DNA of 64,000 bases from Varroa destructor (lineage: Eukaryota; Arthropoda; Arachnida; Mesostigmata; Varroidae): positions 66,022,179 to 66,086,178 of the forward strand of contig NW_019211454.1 in NCBI RefSeq assembly GCF_002443255.2, written 5' to 3'. The position numbers and the translations under genes were made by a program. Positions 11,745 through 25,931 of this stretch are shown one piece after another. How positions within the stretch are numbered: position 1 is the stretch's first letter; the number at the start of each line of letters is the position of its first letter. The notes beneath the pieces are model-generated. The model saw only the letters and a list, made by a program, of their open reading frames with translations. It did not search any database and was not told the DNA's origin.

Positions 11745-14227
11745 ACGCTGCTATAACTCTCCATTCCGACAAAGTCGGCGCTAGGGTTGAAACTATATAT
11801 CATAATGAAAGTAGCGGACCTTAACGACAGCCTATCTGTGACCAAGCGGTGCGCTGAAATCACTTTTGAGAAGTCAGAGTTAAACAATGATTCCTAATTA
11901 TCAATCGAATGTTTTGTCTATTGGGCTAGGAAAACAGCAACTTTATCAGAAGTCAGTTAATGGGGTGAATGTAGATAGATGGCAAGGTTGACGTTGGAAA
12001 ACGCCCCAAACCTTCGACAGGCTATGTAACGCTTGCTTTTTATTAACTATACTCTCTAAGAATCGTCAAGGTGTATGTTAGTAGAAAAAACTCCGTAGGC
12101 ATTTAATCAGTTTGAGTCTAAGCTTGTAAAATATAAAATATCAAACGAATTTTCAATTTCTCATCACGGCTGTAAAGTTTTTTCATAACGTAAGATAACA
12201 TAAAACTATTTGAAAAAAAAAGTACGTTTGTATTCACACATTATAAACGCATCAATATACACACCTACATGTCCACATGATTATAAAGTCCCATGGGAAT
12301 AGGTGCAACAAGTCTATGTAAATCATCGTATAAAAATGAAAGCAGATATTTAATTATATCCATTGGAACTGTCCCGTTATTTCGGTCTACCGCCTTGTGC
12401 ATTGCTCAGCAATGAGAATATAGCGAAAGTGGCACTTCATAATTTAGGCCAATATCCATGGTAAAAAAATATACTCTATTTAGCCTAATCAAGATAGTTC
12501 GTTTATTGTATAAGACAATTATGCAATGCAGGTAATATTATCGATTTTATTGGAGCTCGTAATGAAGCCGCATGCGCTAGCATCAGAGTTTAGTACAACT
12601 TTAGCTTCAGCTTAACTTCTAGTAAACGGCATTTAGCTTGCAGAATACGTAGCTAAATTTAATATGCTTGTATACTTTAGTATAATAACACAATGCAGTG
12701 AGATTCACTACAGCTAATCCTATCACGTCTGGCCCGGCTTTTCAAGATACTGACGAGCTTACAAAAGTACGAGATTACTGATCTAATCAATGTATATATG
12801 TGCATATATCTGTAGTTCTATTCTAGGTAAGTTTAGGCCTTCTGCGATTGTTCAGTCGTGTCCTATTTTCACTAACGTACGTTTATCTGCTCTTGGACGA
12901 TTCTGACCCAAGGCTCAAATAATGCGGCAGTTTTATGGGCTGTGGTATAAGGTAAGCAGACGCGGCAGAACACGGTAGTGCAGACGTTCCACGGGCAAGC
13001 TCCAAAGAGGGACGAGTCGTTGGGGACGATAGAAGCTTGTATGTAAAGAATGATGTTCAGTCCCTGTACTGCAGGTTTGAGGGAACGGCGAAGGCTATAG
13101 GGGTCGCAAAGGGCATCTTCGCCGGGCGTCGTAAGAGCAGCATCGTTTCCGCTACATAAACCACCACATCCATGAACGACACATCCCCCAACGCAAAGTG
13201 TGTGCCATTCCGTGAGTCTTGCCTCCAGGGCGCTTGCTTAGCAAAGCCTCAAACCCTCCCAAAAGTCTAAGGTGGTGGCAGTGGCAGCAGCGGATGCACA
13301 CAGGCAAACAGGCGCATTCCCGTCGTCGGAATCAGTTGAAAGAATCCCTCTGCATCTCTTTGACGGGAAGGACTTGACCGAAGAAACGGCAATTGCAAGA
13401 AAGTTCGCGGCCGGCGTCTAACAGGCTCGCGACGCATACTCCTTTAGGGAAAAATGGATTTGCAATTTTAGGAAGAACGGCGAGCGGTCTGCGGACGGCT
13501 TTGCAGGGGGCTTCGTGGAGCTACGTGCCTAATGAGAAGGGGGTGGAAAAATAAGAAACTGTACCGGAAACAGCGACGTTTTCTGTTCCGCTTGCCGTTT
13601 CCGCTATCATGCCGTCGACGAATTTTCTCGAGACTGCAATTTCTCCCTTTGCGCCTAAGCCTATTTGATGCCGCATTTAGTATGGACTCTAAATGTTAAT
13701 TTATCGTAAATGGCCTACATACACACAGCATTGTACATATAGACGATGTTGCTATTTGTCCAGTGTCCACGTGCCTAGGCGACAGTCGTAACTCATCCAC
13801 CGCTTCCTGTGGCTTTTCATCGTTTGGTTGGTCCAGGACATACTTCTCTAATGATGGTTATACGGTTGTCCTGAGAAGAATAAGGGCATGAGTAAAATGT
13901 AGCTTTAAACTTCTGCAATACCGTCTTAGGAAGTATGTATGTAGCGTTAGCTCGACTCTGCGGTACGACCAAGTGGCCCACTTCAGTATTTTTTTAGGAG
14001 TTTGTGTATTGACCGCACAGTTAATGAAAAAACAGTGAGGTGATCCGTGAGACAAGCTAAGCAGGTTGTAGCTTCAGTTCTGTTCATTAAATTAAGTCAG
14101 CCAATAATTTTAGAGCACAAGTTTGCGTTTTGTCTTCGTCAAGCGGTTGTGAAGTGAGGATGGACGTTGCAAAGCAGCTCATCCCCTTCATGGCAATCCA
14201 TTCGTCTTCATGATACTTCTCAGATGA
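11745..14227. other. non-coding stretch including an ORF-poor GC-rich block
   Basis: AT-rich DNA to about 12950, then a clearly GC-richer block (about 12960-13640) with several CpG-rich words. In all six frames that block has no open frame as long as 60 codons, unlike the other GC-rich islands in the window. It may be a regulatory island, UTR or structured non-coding sequence. I could not identify a promoter motif or RNA gene. Confidence 0.5.
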
Positions 14228-14449
14228 TTAAAAAAAAAAAGAAACTGAAGCAGTAACGTCTTGTAACAACATAAAAAAGTAGCATATTTGATAAAGCTGC
14301 ATTTTCGGATGGCCAAGTAATTTATGTATCACATCTAGTCGACCCTTACCCGTTAGGTCAGCATCCGCTATAGCATACATGAGAGCTTCTGTAAGGGTGT
14401 TGGCTTTCAAAACTATCAGATCCAGCCAGTAGTCTGCAGGCTCACCTTT
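14228..14449 (-). CDS. unidentified ORF fragment
   Basis: A minus-strand frame is open from 14449 to a stop near 14228. It starts GEPADYWLDLIVLKAN and runs through ALMYAIADADLTGKG to KLLGHPKM. A donor-like gtaagg lies inside it just after the codons for DADLTG. The tone (Trp, acidic and Leu-rich helices) resembles a piece of a structural protein or a retroelement gag, but nothing is diagnostic. A stop lies immediately upstream in frame, so an intron would be required. Low confidence. Confidence 0.2.
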   Translation of the reverse strand, partial: KGEPADYWLDLIVLKANTLTEALMYAIADADLTGKGRLDVIHKLLGHPKMQLYQICYFFMLLQDVTASVSFFF

Positions 14450-17400
14450 TTACTGCATCATGTGCTTGAGTTGTTACGCTTGACTAGACTTGTCAACGCT
14501 TAGCCAGCCATCTACGTTTCACACTCCTATTGCAACATAGATCAACCTGTGGGCTGGCCTTCTCGCTATAGTAGGCATTTGGGCCACTCAGTGCCAGCCC
14601 AATACGAAGAGGTCAGGGGAACTTTAACACGTTTGCCGGTGCTCTTGATTGAAAGCAAGGTTGCTAAAAGTGAGTCTGTGTTGGCGTCGTTGCACCAGTA
14701 ATGTATACGTAGTTAATCCAGCTAGCTGGCTCACTATCGAGGTCAAGATGTATGGGGATCAGATACACACCGAAGAGGCCTCCCATAAAAGCAGAAACCT
14801 AAGGAACGGAAGCAAACTTTTTTGTGCAGGTATACGTTGTGGAATATCGGTGACAAGTGTAACACGGCCAGTTGGCGTTCGTGTTCATGAAACGCGTTAA
14901 ATGATTTTTCCAACCCTGAACTCAGTGCTAAATCTCTGCAATACAACTAATTGCTACGACAATTAAAAAACGTTATGCTACCGGGTACACGTTTTACATA
15001 CACATCTATGTATAAGTCTGTTTATAAAAAATTAATTTTTTTTTTATAACGAAGAACCGTCAGTTTTAGGTTGTTTCAGCATATTCGGTTGAAAGTACAT
15101 TTTCACCAACGACCTTCAAAAACGTGAATGCACATCGATCGACCTTTGTCTACGAACGGTTTTATTATTGGTGCTTTTATAGGTTCGTTATGTGACCCGA
15201 GATTCTATCGCGGACGTGTTCTCTTAGTTGTCCTGTTTTTTATTGTCTGAGATTTACTAGCAGATAAATAACTGCTCGTGTAGAATTGCAGGCAGATTGG
15301 AAAGAACGACGTAACGAAACTACGCATATTGTACACATTTTCTTGTAAACGATCTGATTTTTCGCAGACGATCGAGCTTGGCAGAGAGCCCATTTCCGCT
15401 AATTACTTAGGAGATTCCTTCAAAAAAGAATTATACTTGATCACCGGATTATTAAGCAAAGAGCTAGTATAAAAAATTTTAGAGAATTGACGCCACTCAC
15501 CCTGTCGTTGCGACAAACACAAAACGATGTTTTGCGCTTGAAGAAATCAATCTAAAGGACTTAGGGAAATCGAATCTTTGTAATGACTAAACTTTGAGTT
15601 AAACATAACATTATTTGGACTGAAATAATCAAGAACGGCACTTTGTGAGAGGATCTCATATTGACTGTAAAGACTAGCCAATAACAGTAATTTTCCTTCG
15701 AATATGGCAATCCATAATTGATTATCTACCTTCAACATCTATGAGATTGAGAAAAAAACTGTGTGAGCTTAACATTGTAATGTGTTTATGTTGTTTTCCA
15801 TGTATATGTTTAAATGGCAGCCTTTATGGACTAACTGTTGTAGTTGAATACGAAATCGGAGAGAAAAAAGTAAGAAGCTTTAACTAGAGGTCAATAGACG
15901 CTATGCTTTCTTGATCTCCAATTTTTCGTATGTGCTTTAAGGTAGCCTGTCTCGCACACAGCGTTTGTACGCAGTTTCGTTTTTATTTTTCAAAATTTAA
16001 GGTGCGACATTTTGTAAATGAAAGTTGTAAACAAATACGAGTGTTTTCTTTTTACCAAATCATATATCGCCTGTTTAAAGATTTTAGAGCTTCATCACAG
16101 AAGGGAGCTGGACAGCTGAATAAAGGAAATAAAACGGCAATGGAGACGTCCAAAAGACCATTAACGACAGCGAGAACACGCCCTGCACGTTAGGGCCAAG
16201 TGCGAATTCGGTCAACGCAATAGCCTCTCATGCCAGATGCATAGATCCGACTTTGTTGGAGTCGACGGGAGTGCTTTTCGGAGATTCTATCGTCGTACAA
16301 CAAAACGCTATCATGCTATAATTTTCTCACAATTTCGATGCTCCGCTTTCTGAAAATTTCTTAGGATAAAGGTTAACTTCGAAGTCTTTGTGAGCATGCC
16401 CAACATCAGCCATACCTATCGCAAACGTAACTCTACTGATCGATCGGTACTTCGGCCATAACGTTTAATAAGAGACTTGTTAATCGTTGTATATGTTGAT
16501 CTAATAAGTATTGAGCCTTATTATGTCCAGAAGTTTTGTCCACTCGATGTCATCAAAGATATTCGTGAATTCGACCATAGTAAACGATAGGATGATATAC
16601 CAGATCATTTTACTTATCAAGAAGTTATTATTAATACCCAATTATGGCAAGCGCTCCCATTCTTTCGAACTGAACAGATTGCAACTTGTTGGAGACTCCT
16701 GTGGACTGTAGAATCATTAAAAAGAATTAGCGGCAATCCAAAGTATCCGCTATGTAGAAAAACTCATGGTTTGGTTTATAGTCGTCTTCAAATACGTAAA
16801 TAGAGACGACTGTCAACAAATGATTGTATCAATGTTTTTCATCTTTTGGATCACTCTTAATTATCTTCATTTGACAAATCCGCCTGAGCTCCATTTACAT
16901 TTGTTCCTCCTAAATATAACTAACTATCGGTCCTACGACTAGCCTCGATCAGGACAATACCAGTAGGTTTTGTGCATTTCTTTAAAGTAATAGTTTGCCC
17001 AACAACCGAATGAAGTGTTTAGCGTTATCCACTATTGATAAAAATCAGTGCACTGGATGTACATGTACTAGTTATTTTTTCAGCGACTGGACCAATTTTC
17101 GAAATGGATTTCCCTGACCATCTTACAGCTATCTCTTTTCAAGTGCTTCTTCAGTTTTGGTGAGAGAGAAAGGTGAGAGGACGCTAGCTCTAATGTAATC
17201 GATAGTTGCGTGAGTTTTTTTTTCCAACATTTTTTTTGTGGAAAAAAACTTTTCAGCTGTGTATGCGATGCTCAGATCAATGTATTTCTCTTCCCACGTT
17301 ATGTTTGAGTTTGTCAAGGATCTTCTGAGAAAGCGATTGACTAGTTTGTGTTTTGTAGGTCTTTTAACACAATACTTGAGGTTAAAGCACAATTCTTGCC

Positions 17401-19350
17401 TCCAGATGACCTTTCGGAGGAGTCGTTTTCACAGTCTCACTGAGACTGTCTCGCATGAGTTATTTTGCACTTCTCACGTCTTCGTTTGTACTCGCTGAGG
17501 CAAGTCCCCAGAACAAAAATTAATACGATTCATCGCATAACCATGAGTACCACTTCTACACTGGACACTGACTACAACCTGCTTCCTGCTTCCCTGCTGC
17601 TAATGGCGGCGCTTATGAGCACCTCATAGCTCGGAACATCCTGCACTTTATCTGGCACTCTACTTTCGTTTTCCAAAACAAACAAAACTGGAATCGCGCG
17701 AAATTCAAAGCGCTTGCAAGATAAGCATGCTCTTGAATACTGGTACATCTGGTCTGTGGACAACGGCACTAGTAAAACGGCGTGACGCCACAGGCCCGCT
17801 CGTGACATTTTCTAGCTTTCCGCCGACCACAACCCGCATTTCTTTATGCAATTTGGTCTCCAATGATCAATCTACACGCGACTGACTAAGGATACACTCG
17901 TTAATGCCCAAAACCAAATGCTGTTTTTTAGGGTATTAAAAAATTTAGAAGATTACTAACTCAGTATTCTGCACTAGCTAACCGCGTCGCGGAACCGCGC
18001 AGACAGTCATCATTGTACCTAGCGGATTTCGTTGTTCCCGCAATATCCCCGCTAGGACCCCTCTTTCGAGAAGTATCGTATAGCAAAACAACATGTGCTT
18101 TAGACCTGTTGAAATCAGCAACTCTCTATAAAAAGGCCGTATCCAACTTTTTACTTAGATCCCATAAAAATCAAGAAGGAAGATAAGGCCAAAGCCATAA
18201 CATACTCTTGCTCACATTTCGTAGTTAGCGGTTCAGAACTTGTTTTCTGTCTTTTTCCGTTACTATAATCGCCGTGAGGCCTCTTACTTATGACCAGGTC
18301 AAAACGCTCTCCTTTTGCAGCCGACTTCGGAGCTAATAGCACCAAAAGGCGCCTGTACTAATTACTTATTATAGCATCTGCTGTGAAATCTGCCATTCTT
18401 CTTCACGACAGGGACTTCGCTTGCGTACAAAAAGGCGCATCTGCGCATAGACATACTTCTTTTGTTAGCGCTGATTGTTCTAAACCCCAGAGTGAAGGAA
18501 AGATAAACTGATCCAATAATTTACAAGAATCGACTCGCCTACTTCATGGCTGCATATCATAAGCCTTTCTAGCACTAATCGGTTGTTGACAACAACATTA
18601 AAAGTTTGTCGTCGTAAGATCACTTTACTAATCTAAAAAAGTTAGTTTGAAAGTTATCGGGCTTTAAGAGACAGAAAAAATGCTACAAAAATTTAGAAGT
18701 TATACTATAAGCGTTTTTAAATGATATTTGGCCTACTTTTAACATGTCACAGGCATCCATATTGTTTGAACAACTAGGTCTTATGAGCTGGATCTTATGA
18801 GCGCATCAAAATATATCATCCGCTCAGATAAAATAGTCAATAATTTTTTAGCAAACTCACAGGCTAAGGGTAAAGTTCTCTTTTGTTCATTCGCTAATAA
18901 ACGGTACACATTTCTGAGACTCACACAGTAAAACATAAAAAAGGTCCCTCTTACTTAATCAATTAACGTAATATGGATTTTAGGTGGTAGCTAAATACAC
19001 GGCCTAATCACCAAAGTGTGGGAGCAATATTCGGCACAGAATGAGTACTTGATCGAGTACGTGGTTTGCTTTCTTACGTAAGTGATAGACGTCTGGTTGA
19101 GCTAATTTAGCGTGTACTACCTAATGTCATAATGCATTTCTCGAAGTACATGCCCCGTGGAGCAGCGGCTGAACCCGTTAGTGATAGTACCTGAGTGGTT
19201 GATCCAGGGAATACCTGCGAGCAGTCCATCTAAACCGTAAAACGCAGTTCTTTTTTTATTTATCTATATACACATAAATCAATTTCTCGGTGAACGAACC
19301 AGTAATCGTTACCAGGAATTAGAATGGTCAGTTTAACGTGATTTGTGCAT
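14450..19350. other. AT-rich non-coding stretch
   Basis: ORFs are short (up to 87 codons), scattered on both strands and carry no motif. The only structured item I see is the perfect 19-nt palindrome at 17431-17449. Confidence 0.65.
17431..17449. repeat. perfect 19-nt palindrome
   Basis: acagtctca and tgagactgt are exact reverse complements around a single C. Such a short palindrome can occur by chance in a window of this size. Confidence 0.6.
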
Positions 19351-19359
19351 ACTTTTCCA

Positions 19360-20640
19360 GCATCAGTTGTGAGCGGGGTGGCGGATCGAGCAGTTCCGAC
19401 CCACCATTGTGGACTTTAAGTGCCGCAGGCAATAGCTAATCTAGTGACGTACTTCACTGTTGCGGCCGATTTATTGCGAAAGACACAACGGTCGAAAGTA
19501 GTGGTAGTGGTGGTAGTAGTCCTCTAATGCAATAGAACTGATGGACAGAGTAAGGGAACGAGGAGGACCTAAAGCCAACGCCAAAGGACTGCTCGTGCAA
19601 AATGGCTACAGTCAAAGTCGAGCTTTGTTACAGCAGGCCACTGTGAGTTCCACGATGGCGAATGCTGTCTCGATCGAAGTGTCCATTGGTTCTGCGCGAC
19701 GATTCTATGACCTTTCCTACTTCGACTATCAACCATGTGCACCGCACATCGTGGCTGAGGCCCGAACCCAAGTAACAGAAGCTATCATAGCTGAACTTGT
19801 TGAACCGCTGTTGCTTTCCTAAAAACGGTATCGATATAAGCTGCACTCTAAGGCCGTTACCTCCTTGGTGCTCGTTGCCCGACCTCGTCGTTTCCTTTAA
19901 GCCATTTCAACGCACCCTCCCCGGTACCCTTTCTTCGGAAATGGTATTGTTCGTGGCGCCTTTCGTCGCGTTCGCTGGTGGCAGCTGCAGTCTCTGCATG
20001 GCTTTTTTTGGTCGTAAGAGTCGAGGTAGTATCGGACATTCGGAAAAGAACTTACCTATGGAATAATGGACTCAACCACCAGAAAGATGTGGCAAAGCAA
20101 GCGAAACTTCCTTAATCCACTAACACACCCATGCACTCGCAAATACCCTTGGCGCAAAGAAGCACATTTTAGATTGACTCAACCACCCATTATATAGGAG
20201 AGGGAGGGGGAATGCGCTGATTGCTGAACAAGGGGTATCACTAGAACTCTCAACTTTTGCAGTTTTTAGAGAGAAAAAAAAAGCTTTTTTTCAACGCGTA
20301 AAAAACGAAATGGTCACATTCCCGTGTTTTCCCATTTGACGACGAGGCGGGTTTCGGCCTACAAAATCTGAAGCGATCCTGGAACTACACCCCGGCCTCA
20401 TCTGCTAGCTGCTAGCCTATCGTAGTTGGGAGGACGTGCTCGCCAGTCAAACGTGAGCCCGTCGTCCGCGGCAAGGTGCACCCCCGATCCATCGCGCAGT
20501 TGAACCAGCAGTTGAAGAAAGCAGGCAAAGACGGCCAAAGGGTCAGTCAAGAGTATAATCAGATCCCTGGGGACAAGATTCTCAAATAACATTGGCGCAG
20601 CGAGTGGGCAGATGGTCAAAGCGGAGCTTCCAACGAAGAT
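19360..20640. other. GC-rich, ORF-dense island
   Basis: The base composition rises here and overlapping ORFs appear on both strands: 93 codons + at 19541-19822, 89 codons + at 19797-20066, 73 codons - at 20398-20619. The last contains VPRDLIILLTDPLAVFACFLQ and LAADDGLTFDW, which read like protein but match no family I know. An acceptor-like tacttttccag lies at 19350-19360. A GTR-type trinucleotide run sits at about 19498-19520. This could be exonic, a CpG-type regulatory island, or both. I cannot choose a frame. Confidence 0.35.
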
Positions 20641-23600
20641 AAATCAAGTAGGTACACGTAAAAAAATCGACTGTAGCTGACCGGAGTTCGGCTTACAACA
20701 TATTTCAGCGAAAAGTGGACAGCCGATACACGGCAGTATGGGGAATTTAAAATGAATTTGTACATCTATTGTATCTACTTATTGAAATAGGTCTGACTTG
20801 TGTGTACGACGTAATATCATTATTCCATCATGCAATGCGTGAGTTTATGAATTTACTCTGCTATACAAAACCGTACATTCAACATATAAAAACAGCACAT
20901 TTTGCAAAATTTTTAGAGATAAATCTATAGAAAATAGATCGAAAGCAAGTGAATAAATTCCGGTGCAAAAGTTCCTTCGTTGGTTTACATATGTAATGAG
21001 AAAATAACCTGCAGTCTGATACAGTGTTTTAAAAAGGCAGTTCTTCTTACAATTAACATAGATAAATTGTCATATCCTAAAGTGCCTATAGAGGATTTCT
21101 CATGCGTCTGCAACTTAATAACACACAGAGACATACACATACACACAGCCCTGTTTAGACGCGTCGCAAAATATTGTTTAGTTTGTTGATAAAGTACAAC
21201 TGGAAACTTTTATTGCTTGCACAACGCTACCTTTGTTATTAGATCTGTCGAGCTAATTCTACTTATTAAACCTGCAAGCAGCATCTGAACTAGATTTACC
21301 TAAATAATAAAAAGGTTTCAAGGAAGGCGTTGTATTGTCAAAAACGATAGCGAAGCAATCAGCAACCTTCAGATGAATTCCCGAAGCATTGCAAAGCGAC
21401 CCATAAACACGAAGAAATTTGCAAAACTATACGGAAAATTGGAGCATTCCTAGTAACCTGTTAAAATATCTAATATATTTTTACTGAAGGCAACAGCTAG
21501 ATAACGATCTCGGCGTCATCACTTCTAGATTCGGGATTTTTCAACAAAGCCAATGAAATCACACGGTGAATCTATGTATTGTCTGTAAACAACGACATTT
21601 TACTTTTGTGTATTATCATAAATTATTTTAACATAGTACGAAATACGAAAGCTTCTTGTAGTATAATCGAAGGAAGTTAGGTTCGAAATGGTCAGGCCTT
21701 AAAATAGAAAAAGACCCTTAACAGAAAGCGTTTTTGATCGATTACTATTAACACATCGTAAGCATTGGTATGGGTAAGCAACGAAGTATATTATATCGTT
21801 CTTGGGCAAGTATGGCGTCAAGGTTAGTTAAGAAGAAACCTATTTCTTTACGAAGAGCTAAAATACTTTCGCTAACAAGTTAAAACCTTGTTTAGTGGTT
21901 AGGAAACGTTTTACAAGTGCATGTACTATAAGATCTTGTTCAGGTATTTGTAACCTATAGTATAATAAATATATCTAGAGCAATGAATGGTTTATTAGGC
22001 CTCGAATAGTAAGGTCCTCATTAAAGATACACATGTTTTTGCGAATGCGCATCTTGAAAGTGAAGGATAATCAATTAGTGTCGACTTAAAATAATTCCTT
22101 CGGGATTCTTAAAGAGTAGTCGATAATCAAATGAAGCACAGAAGAAAGCCGAAACAGCACACTGTCGGCCATCTTGACAGGTTTGGACGTGTTTGCTAAT
22201 TATCATGGTAAGAAGACCTGAAATCTCTCAGTATCTGTTTGCTAACTTAGGGGGTTTATTTTATTACAAATTTATTTTCACTGGTTGAAGAAACGTGCAA
22301 GCCACGCACCGTAATATGGTCTCTAGGGAAGAGCTTCTGAGAATCTATAGATTAGATGAAGATTTAGTAAAATGACACTCGCAAGTTCATACCATGGCTG
22401 AACTTTTTGTTCCACATTATTTGAACGATTCGACTAAGTGCCCACATGTACGCCCATATCTAAGCTCATTGAAACGGATGTATTTCATTTAACTGGAATG
22501 TCAATTATTACCGAACCAGTAGACGTGCGGTAGTACTTGGACAGCGTAACGTTGCTGCCAGAGCTTTTTAGAAAACAATGTATAGTTCACAGTTGAGAGG
22601 ACCTCACGTTAGTACACACTTTAGTTTCCTTTTTTTCGACCTCCGAGGTCATCTCTAGCAGCCGATAACGGCGCCCTATCCATTTTTTTGTCGGTACGAG
22701 TAGCTTCCGTTTTGAACAAGGCCGTTTGCAGCGGTCATATTTGTTCTTGGATAAAAGTGCGTGTGTCCTTCGCATAAGCAAAATCTTCAGGAATTACTGT
22801 CCTCTATCGATGTTATGTATAATAATTGTCTGCAACCCTTATCTTTTTATATTTTTTCTATTTTATGCAACAACATTTATACAGCCTGAATTGGCAAATA
22901 AACTAAGACTACAGAGATAGGGAAGGTGGGAAAGAAATGCAGCTGATATGGTTCGCTGAAGAGTATTGCAATGATACGAGGTTGCCATCTGTTTATTGTG
23001 GAGTAATTCAATTTGAAGTTGAAATCTGTCTAAAATGCCTTTAGATATAGAAACAGGCAAAGAGAGGTGTGTGATCACAGCTAAATCGATACCTCCCTAA
23101 TTTAATTACTTATTTGTGTTTCACGCTGCCCTTAGCAAAACGTGTGTTTTTCTTGCTACAAATGAAGTGTGTACGTAGGACATTTGGCTAGATAAAATTG
23201 ACTTTTTGTAGCCTTTTATGGAATCAAATAAAAATATCTGGCGCAAAACGGAGACTCAATATTTTAGACATACCTATCTACTCTTTTCACACCATTTGCC
23301 AAAATGCTATCCGGCGAATGCAAGGGCCCGTTCGTATAACGAAGGTCACCAATCAGGACAGCATATCTGGGCTTAAATGAATAGTTCAGGCCAAACAACA
23401 TGATATCCAGCTACATAGAATTCGGCTTTTCCTCAGATTGAATTTTAGCAACCACCAAACACATAAAATGAAGCACTTTATCTTTGAATGTACCTGTACA
23501 AACCTTGTGGTCATTGAAAAGAAATTAGGTCATAATCTAGCTTCTACATCAAGAAAATTTTAGAAGCGTCTAAGGTCGTTAATATTTCATTCTGCTTGGA

Positions 23601-23690
23601 CTGACCGTTCATTTGGTTGATTTGAGTTTGTTCAAATATTACCACTATTCGTTTTCGATTTTTTTTCCTATAGTAGTTTAGTATTAGCAT
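20641..23690. other. AT-rich non-coding stretch
   Basis: Nothing coding is supported. A pyrimidine-rich acceptor-like tract lies on the minus strand near 22912-22940, followed by only a very short open frame. No repeats longer than a few units are seen. Confidence 0.6.
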
Positions 23691-23699
23691 TCAGCTTCA

Positions 23700-24830
23700 C
23701 TCTTTCAAGCACTACAAGTTACTTCCGCCGCAGACGCGGTTCTCCGTCACTGTTTCCGCTGTACTGCACAATGGATTCTTAATCCTGCAACTATCCGGCG
23801 CCAATCGTTACACCTTGTTTAACGAAAACTGGAGAACGATGTAATGTCTCACCGTTTCGGGTGCAACGTGACCTACGCATGACTCGGCAAATGCTGGGTA
23901 AGTGTGGTCCAGGCCAACCCGATTGAAGACATCCATCCATCCATCCACTCCTGACCCTTTCTGAACACAATGAATTCTTCCTGTGTTGTTGCCCTTTGGG
24001 AAGGGGAACAGAGTGTATTCTAAGCAATACCGGCGCGCACACACGTACGTAAGTACATCGTGTACTAGGCGGAATGAATCTAGTGTGTTTCTCACAACTT
24101 CCTTTCCTCCAGTCACATCGTAGTAAAAGACACATTCGTGCTCCATCCAGTCCGTCAACTGAAAAGGCTATGCGTCACAGGACGCGGTGAGAAACTGATA
24201 ATTCCACGTCGGAGTTGACTCCTACTGTCATCGTTGGTTGCTGGCTACCCTGACGTGAGTGGATCTTGAGACGAGGCATCGACATGGCAAATACCCCGTG
24301 TTGCGCAGAGTTTTACATGATGGCGAGAAGCTGAGAACATAAAGGTAGATGAACGGTTAACTTCTGGACTATCCAACTCCAAGGAGGACAGACTAGAGGG
24401 GATAGCAGAGATCCGAAACAAATGCTTTTTGCCCGCAAGAGGCGAAGAATCTGCTTTTTCTTTTGCAATGGCTATTTTCGGCGGCATAGTCAAAAAGAGG
24501 AAATAAGTAGAGCTTACAGAGGGGTTGAACGTGGTTCGTAGATAAAGGACAAAAAGTTAGTGAGCCAGAGATACAGCCTCACGATCGAGTGGATGAAAGG
24601 GAACGAACCAAAAGGGGGAAGAAAGGAAGCTGTTTGGGACGTGTTCCTTGCAATCAATGAAAAGAAACAGTCCCGCGATGTCGCCGTCGGCGGTGACGAG
24701 GCCACTCTGCACTGAAGCGAAATCACTCGATCTGACTCCTCATCCCTATCAGAAGCCATGTAGTGGTAAACGTTACTTACACAAGGTGGCTAGCGTCATT
24801 CTTTTTTGTCATCGTCAGCGCGATGCTTAG
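23700..24830. other. GC-richer island with overlapping ORFs
   Basis: It contains two overlapping minus-strand ORFs of 114 and 116 codons (23791-24158) in different frames, an 82-codon minus ORF (24245-24493) and an 81-codon minus ORF (24514-24759). A short ATCC repeat (23931-23947) lies within the first pair. No motif or splice pair lets me assign coding status. Confidence 0.3.
23931..23947. repeat. (ATCC)4 microsatellite
   Basis: Four tandem ATCC units, read directly. Confidence 0.85.
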
Positions 24831-25931
24831 AACGAAAGAATATCTTTTTTTACGTTTTTCTATTCGTTTTTCTTTTTTGTTGATGTTTGAGTACAAGAGG
24901 TGTTAATCACCGAATTTGCTTTGCAGATGGCTTTCATAGGTCAAGAAATTAAAATGTGGGTGTTGGTCCTGTGTGTCTTCGATTTGTACGGGGAATATCG
25001 AGCTACTTGTTAGCCATTCTTATAACTAGTACATTGGACGATAAGATCAATTTCGGCTGAAGTAGGTTTAAAAAAAAAGACGAATTAGGTCAAACGACCC
25101 CTCCGTTATATTAGCGTGAATTCATTTTGTCGCACACGGGATCGGCATAAGACAAAAAAAAAAATTAATTATGCTATTGCTGCCTCTTAGGGCAAGCTTT
25201 GTGTCCTGTAAACACTAATCCTGAGACTCGACTGCGTAGAGAATCTGCTACATAGTTCTCGTGATTTAAGAAATAATTATTCACATCTGTCGACGCTGTT
25301 TTGCTTGCCGACGTTTTACGTAAACTGCTAACGCGTCGGTAGGTGGATAGGAAGTATGCGTATATTTCAGGACCACTGAATATCTTCAAAGGTTGGACTG
25401 TTATGTTTGTGTTAGGGTATGTATTTTGCCGTTGAGGAAAAGGCCTTATTGCCGCTAACATGAACGTGTTGTCCATCTTTGATATCTAATACAAATGATA
25501 TACGTGTTGTGCAAAGAGTCCCGTTGTCCAGATTAGTAGTAAGATTATGTACCAAGTACACGAAGCTTTACTCAGATCACCTTCTTTATATTTTAGACTC
25601 TTTATTATACACATCAAGGCCGTTCTATTAAATCGACTCCTCTGCACAGTCAGGGAAGATTTTATAATCATAATGATTTTTTCAAATAGGAATAGCCTCT
25701 TAGAGGTCGCATCTTATAGGAAGATTTATTTAAATTTTAATTGATAATAATAATGCATAGCCACAGTAGTAATCCTAATCATTGTGTTGCAATGAGTAAA
25801 TAGTATTTATCGGCATTTGAGAAGTTACAACGGTAACAGGAATACGTTTTTGATTTACGTTTATTAAAGTAAGTAAGGCAAACAACATGTTGATTTTATC
25901 GACGAAAGTTTGACATGATGATTTACTGTAT
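24831..25931. other. AT-rich non-coding stretch
   Basis: ORFs up to 100 codons (25174-25476, minus) show no motif. A-rich runs occur near 25070-25080 and 25153-25165. An acceptor-like tgctttgcag directly followed by ATG occurs near 24925, but the frame closes after 28 codons. Confidence 0.55.

Noticed and set aside
19180..19230. Words near 19190-19215 (ttgatccaggg, tacctgcgag) recall the 5' end of 18S rRNA.
   Set aside because: Only about ten bases agree and nothing downstream follows rRNA sequence.
20398..20619. LAADDGLTF in the minus ORF as a reverse-transcriptase YADD box.
   Set aside because: No other RT box lies in order before or after it.
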